From contig USAE01000060.1 of the NCBI GenBank assembly GCA_900552655.1, positions 1 through 8,359 of the forward strand: a stretch of DNA of 8,359 bases. Reading direction: 5' to 3'. The notes beneath the pieces are model-generated. The model saw nothing but the letters and a program-made list of their open reading frames with translations. It had not been told where the DNA came from and did not search any database. The stretch's first letter is position 1. Each line of letters begins with the position of its first letter. The DNA is from an uncultured Clostridium sp. Its GTDB lineage: Bacteria; Bacillota; Clostridia; TANB77; CAG-508. Position numbers and translations under genes: made by a program. This document shows, one piece after another, positions 6,708 to 8,359 of this stretch.

Positions 6708-7901
6708 ATGTTAAAAAGAGAGATATATTTATCAAAAATAAGAGGTTTTTACGATAGCGATTTAGTAAAAATTTTAGTAGGAATAAGAAGATGTGGAAAG
6801 TCTGTAATCTTAAGCCAAATTATGGAAGAACTAAAAGAAAGAAAAATAGATGATTCACATATTATATATATAAATTTTGAATTTATAGAAAACGAAGAGC
6901 TACAAGACTACAAAGTTCTTAATAAATATATAAAAGATAGAATTAAGGACGACAAAATATACTATGTCTTTTTAGATGAAGTTCAAAATGTAGACAAATT
7001 TGAATTAGTTGTAAATTCGTTAAGAGCATCATTAACAAATATAAGTATATTTATAACTGGCTCAAATAGCAAACTGTTATCTGAGGAGATTTCTACAGTT
7101 TTGTCTGGAAGATATGTATCATTTAATATAAACCCATTAAATTATAAAGAGTATGTAGAGATAACAAATAAAAATCCAAATGAAGAGAATACATTTTGGG
7201 ACTTTGTACAATGGGGAGGCTTACCTAATAGAACTCAATTTACAGATGAAAACAATATAAAAGACTATTTACACAGTGTCTTTGATTCTATTATTCTAAG
7301 GGATGTAGTAAGTAGATTAGGACTAAAAGATATCGTACTTTTTAATTTGATATTACAATATATAGTAGATACAATTGGAAGAGAATTTTCAGCTAAAAAT
7401 ATAATAAATTTCTTAAAAAGTGAAGGTAGAGAAATTTCAACTATCACATTATATAATTATTTAGAAGCACTATGTAAAGCTTTAATAATAAAGAAAATAT
7501 ATCGATATGACATACATGGAAAAGCGATTTTAAAAACATTAAACAAATATTATGTAACAGATTTAGGAATTGCACAAATAAAAAATAATAACTTCGAGAT
7601 AAATAAGCCTTTTGCACTAGAAAATGTAGTTTTTAATGAGTTAATTACGAGAGGATATGAAGTATATATTGGTAAAACTAAAAAAGGAGAGATAGATTTT
7701 ATAGCAACGAATACTAAAGAGAAATTATATTTTCAAATAGCATATTATTTAAGTGATGAGAAAGTTGTAGAAAGAGAATTTGGAGCCTTTAAAGATATAG
7801 AGGATAATTATACTAAATATGTTCTTTCTATGGATAAATGTGATTTTTCTAAAGATGGAATAATTCATAAGAATATTATAGAATGGTTATTAGAAAGATA
7901 G
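6708..7901 (+). CDS. AAA_14 / DUF4143 family ATP-binding protein
   Basis: A 397-residue protein from the ATG at 6708. The N-terminal AAA_14-type P-loop domain has Walker A GIRRCGKS (25-32), Walker B YYVFLDE (85-91) followed by VQN, the family motif ITGSNSKLL (116-124) and LSGR (132-135), where Arg may be the finger residue. After WGGLPNR comes the DUF4143 part, with a winged-helix-like stretch (EFSAKNIINFLKSEGREIS...LYNYLEAL) and the closing nuclease-fold-like strands KKGEIDFIA (Asp 330) and YFQIAYYL. The classical Lys of a PD-(D/E)xK site is not evident, so nuclease activity is doubtful. Members are abundant in gut Firmicutes, Bacteroidetes and archaea, usually as stand-alone genes. Their role is largely unproven; links to mobile DNA or stress have been suggested. 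The length is normal and the gene is intact and monocistronic, with a strong promoter, a putative operator and its own terminator. Confidence 0.93.
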   Translation: MLKREIYLSKIRGFYDSDLVKILVGIRRCGKSVILSQIMEELKERKIDDSHIIYINFEFIENEELQDYKVLNKYIKDRIKDDKIYYVFLDEVQNVDKFELVVNSLRASLTNISIFITGSNSKLLSEEISTVLSGRYVSFNINPLNYKEYVEITNKNPNEENTFWDFVQWGGLPNRTQFTDENNIKDYLHSVFDSIILRDVVSRLGLKDIVLFNLILQYIVDTIGREFSAKNIINFLKSEGREISTITLYNYLEALCKALIIKKIYRYDIHGKAILKTLNKYYVTDLGIAQIKNNNFEINKPFALENVVFNELITRGYEVYIGKTKKGEIDFIATNTKEKLYFQIAYYLSDEKVVEREFGAFKDIEDNYTKYVLSMDKCDFSKDGIIHKNIIEWLLER

Positions 7902-7944
7902 AACTTAAAAAATAAAATGTTATAAAAATGTAAATAATAGTGTG

Positions 7945-7979
7945 AAAAAATGCTGTGCGTAAAAGGTACAGCATTTTTT
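7945..7979 (+). terminator. Intrinsic terminator of the ATPase gene
   Basis: A perfect 12-bp stem, AAAAAATGCTGT (7945-7956) with ACAGCATTTTTT (7968-7979), has an 11-base loop, and the T-run forms the 3' side. It lies 43 bases after the stop codon. The A-run on the 5' side means it could also stop transcription coming from the right. Confidence 0.9.
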
Positions 7980-8150
7980 ACATTAGGTTTAAAATTTAAG
8001 AATATTTACAATTTAAATTTTATTATATAAGATAGAATAAAGCAAAAAGAGAAAAAAATTAATATTTAGTAGAGTAATTGGCTAAATATTATGCCAAAAA
8101 GTGTTTAATAAAAATAGGTACTTTATTAGTAGTATTATAGAATTATCTAA
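7980..8150. other. Non-coding A/T-rich spacer
   Basis: No ORF of note. It contains one perfect inverted repeat, TAATATTTAG (8060-8069) with CTAAATATTA (8082-8091), around a 12-base loop, with no T-run after it. It also has an A/T-only inverted repeat (7990-7999 with 8013-8022) of low information. A weak promoter-like pair (TTTACA 8005, TATAAG 8026) has only 15 bases between boxes and is not convincing. Confidence 0.5.
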
Positions 8151-8164
8151 CGATGCAAGAAGAT

Positions 8165-8199
8165 TCCGAATATTCCCATTTTAAAATTGTTCGGATTTT
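8165..8199 (+). terminator. Weak terminator-like hairpin
   Basis: TCCGAATA (8165-8172) pairs with TGTTCGGA (8188-8195), with one T-G wobble, and is followed by TTTTC. The loop itself contains the palindrome ATTTTAAAAT. No gene is known to end just before it, so it may instead be a structural part of the 8150-8359 block. Confidence 0.35.
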
Positions 8200-8275
8200 C
8201 GAGCTAAAGGTAAACAGTAAAAAGCGAGGGTAAAGAAATGCGAAACGAAGCGAACCGTGTAAGCCTTGGCGCTGT

Positions 8276-8298
8276 ACACACACACACACACACACACA
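8276..8298. repeat. (AC)n dinucleotide microsatellite
   Basis: An uninterrupted AC tract of 23 bases (eleven and a half units), flanked by CTGT on the left and AGTAC on the right. Pure dinucleotide tracts of this length are rare in bacterial DNA outside slippage-prone, contingency-type loci, and alternating purine-pyrimidine DNA of this kind can adopt Z-form. Confidence 0.97.
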
Positions 8299-8308
8299 AG
8301 TACATTTA

Positions 8309-8341
8309 GAAAAATAAAAAGGGTAGCAAACGAGGCTACTC
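8309..8341 (-). terminator. Terminator-like hairpin oriented for the minus strand
   Basis: Read on the minus strand: GAGTAGC (8341-8335), loop CTCGTTT, GCTACCC (8327-8321), with one G-T pair, then TTTTTATTTTTC (8320-8309). This is a good intrinsic terminator for a gene entering from the right edge. On the + strand the tail after the stem (TATTTGG) is poor. Confidence 0.6.
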
Positions 8342-8359
8342 TATTTGGCGTGAAAAACA

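Larger units (their letters stand above)
8153..8309 (+). other. Two tiny tandem ORFs (26 and 23 codons), coding uncertain
   Basis: ORF a (8153-8233) begins MQEDSEYSHFKIVRIFELK and ends KKRG-stop; it has no visible ribosome-binding site. ORF b (8238-8309) begins four bases later, with GAGGG (8226-8230) at good spacing inside the end of ORF a, as in translational coupling. It reads MRNEANRVSLGAV, then alternating His-Thr from the AC tract, then KYI-stop. Codons here (CGA, CGG, GGG, GAG, CTT) differ from the AGA/GGA-rich use of the large genes. Similar openness in other frames and on the minus strand means neither can be called a gene with confidence. Confidence 0.25.

Noticed and set aside
128..7447. 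Minus-strand ORFs of 60-90 codons inside the large genes
   Set aside because: They are antisense shadows of long, motif-supported + strand coding regions; they have Leu/Phe/Ser-rich low-complexity translations and no ribosome sites.
7990..8022. Inverted repeat TAAAATTTAA / TTAAATTTTA
   Set aside because: It contains only A and T in a very A/T-rich spacer, so chance pairing is likely.
8005..8031. Promoter TTTACA / TATAAG for a downstream gene
   Set aside because: The spacer is only 15 bases, the surroundings are nearly pure A/T, and no convincing gene follows.

Overview
The window is strongly A+T-rich. Its codon use is dominated by AGA and ATA, its ribosome-binding sites are purine-rich, it has intrinsic (hairpin plus T-run) terminators, and one promoter is a perfect sigma-70/sigma-A consensus. 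This points to a low-GC Gram-positive bacterium, most likely a gut-type Clostridia/Firmicutes relative. No rRNA or other taxonomic marker is present, so the placement is an inference.

Positions 1-6411 are filled by one very large surface-protein gene on the + strand that enters from the left edge already open. It encodes a carbohydrate-binding-like beta-sandwich, three long GLUG-type repeat modules separated by Ig-like linkers of about 95 residues, an acidic tail and a C-terminal membrane anchor. A single extra C at 4146 breaks the gene into two overlapping frames (1-4163 and 4153-6411). Deleting that base restores a GLUG motif exactly, so this is one gene with a frameshift, either a real mutation or a sequence error. 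The repaired visible part is 2135 residues.

Positions 6412-6707 are intergenic: a G/C-richer stretch that can fold, a terminator hairpin, then a 40-bp-period tandem repeat. One repeat copy forms a perfect 11-bp-arm palindrome running into the -35 box of a consensus promoter. That promoter drives a 397-residue AAA_14/DUF4143-type ATPase (6708-7901), which ends at a clear terminator (7945-7979). The ATPase therefore looks like a monocistronic unit with its own operator, independent of the surface protein.

Positions 7980-8359 hold no convincing gene. From about 8150 the composition shifts (about 45% G+C over 8201-8280), and the stretch carries an (AC)n microsatellite inside a 23-codon ORF. Several frames on both strands are unusually open, and a terminator-like hairpin oriented for the minus strand sits near the right edge. 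This block may be an intergenic repeat element, a phase-variable mini-gene, or the tail of a minus-strand gene from beyond the window. It and the operator array are the most interesting parts of the window.
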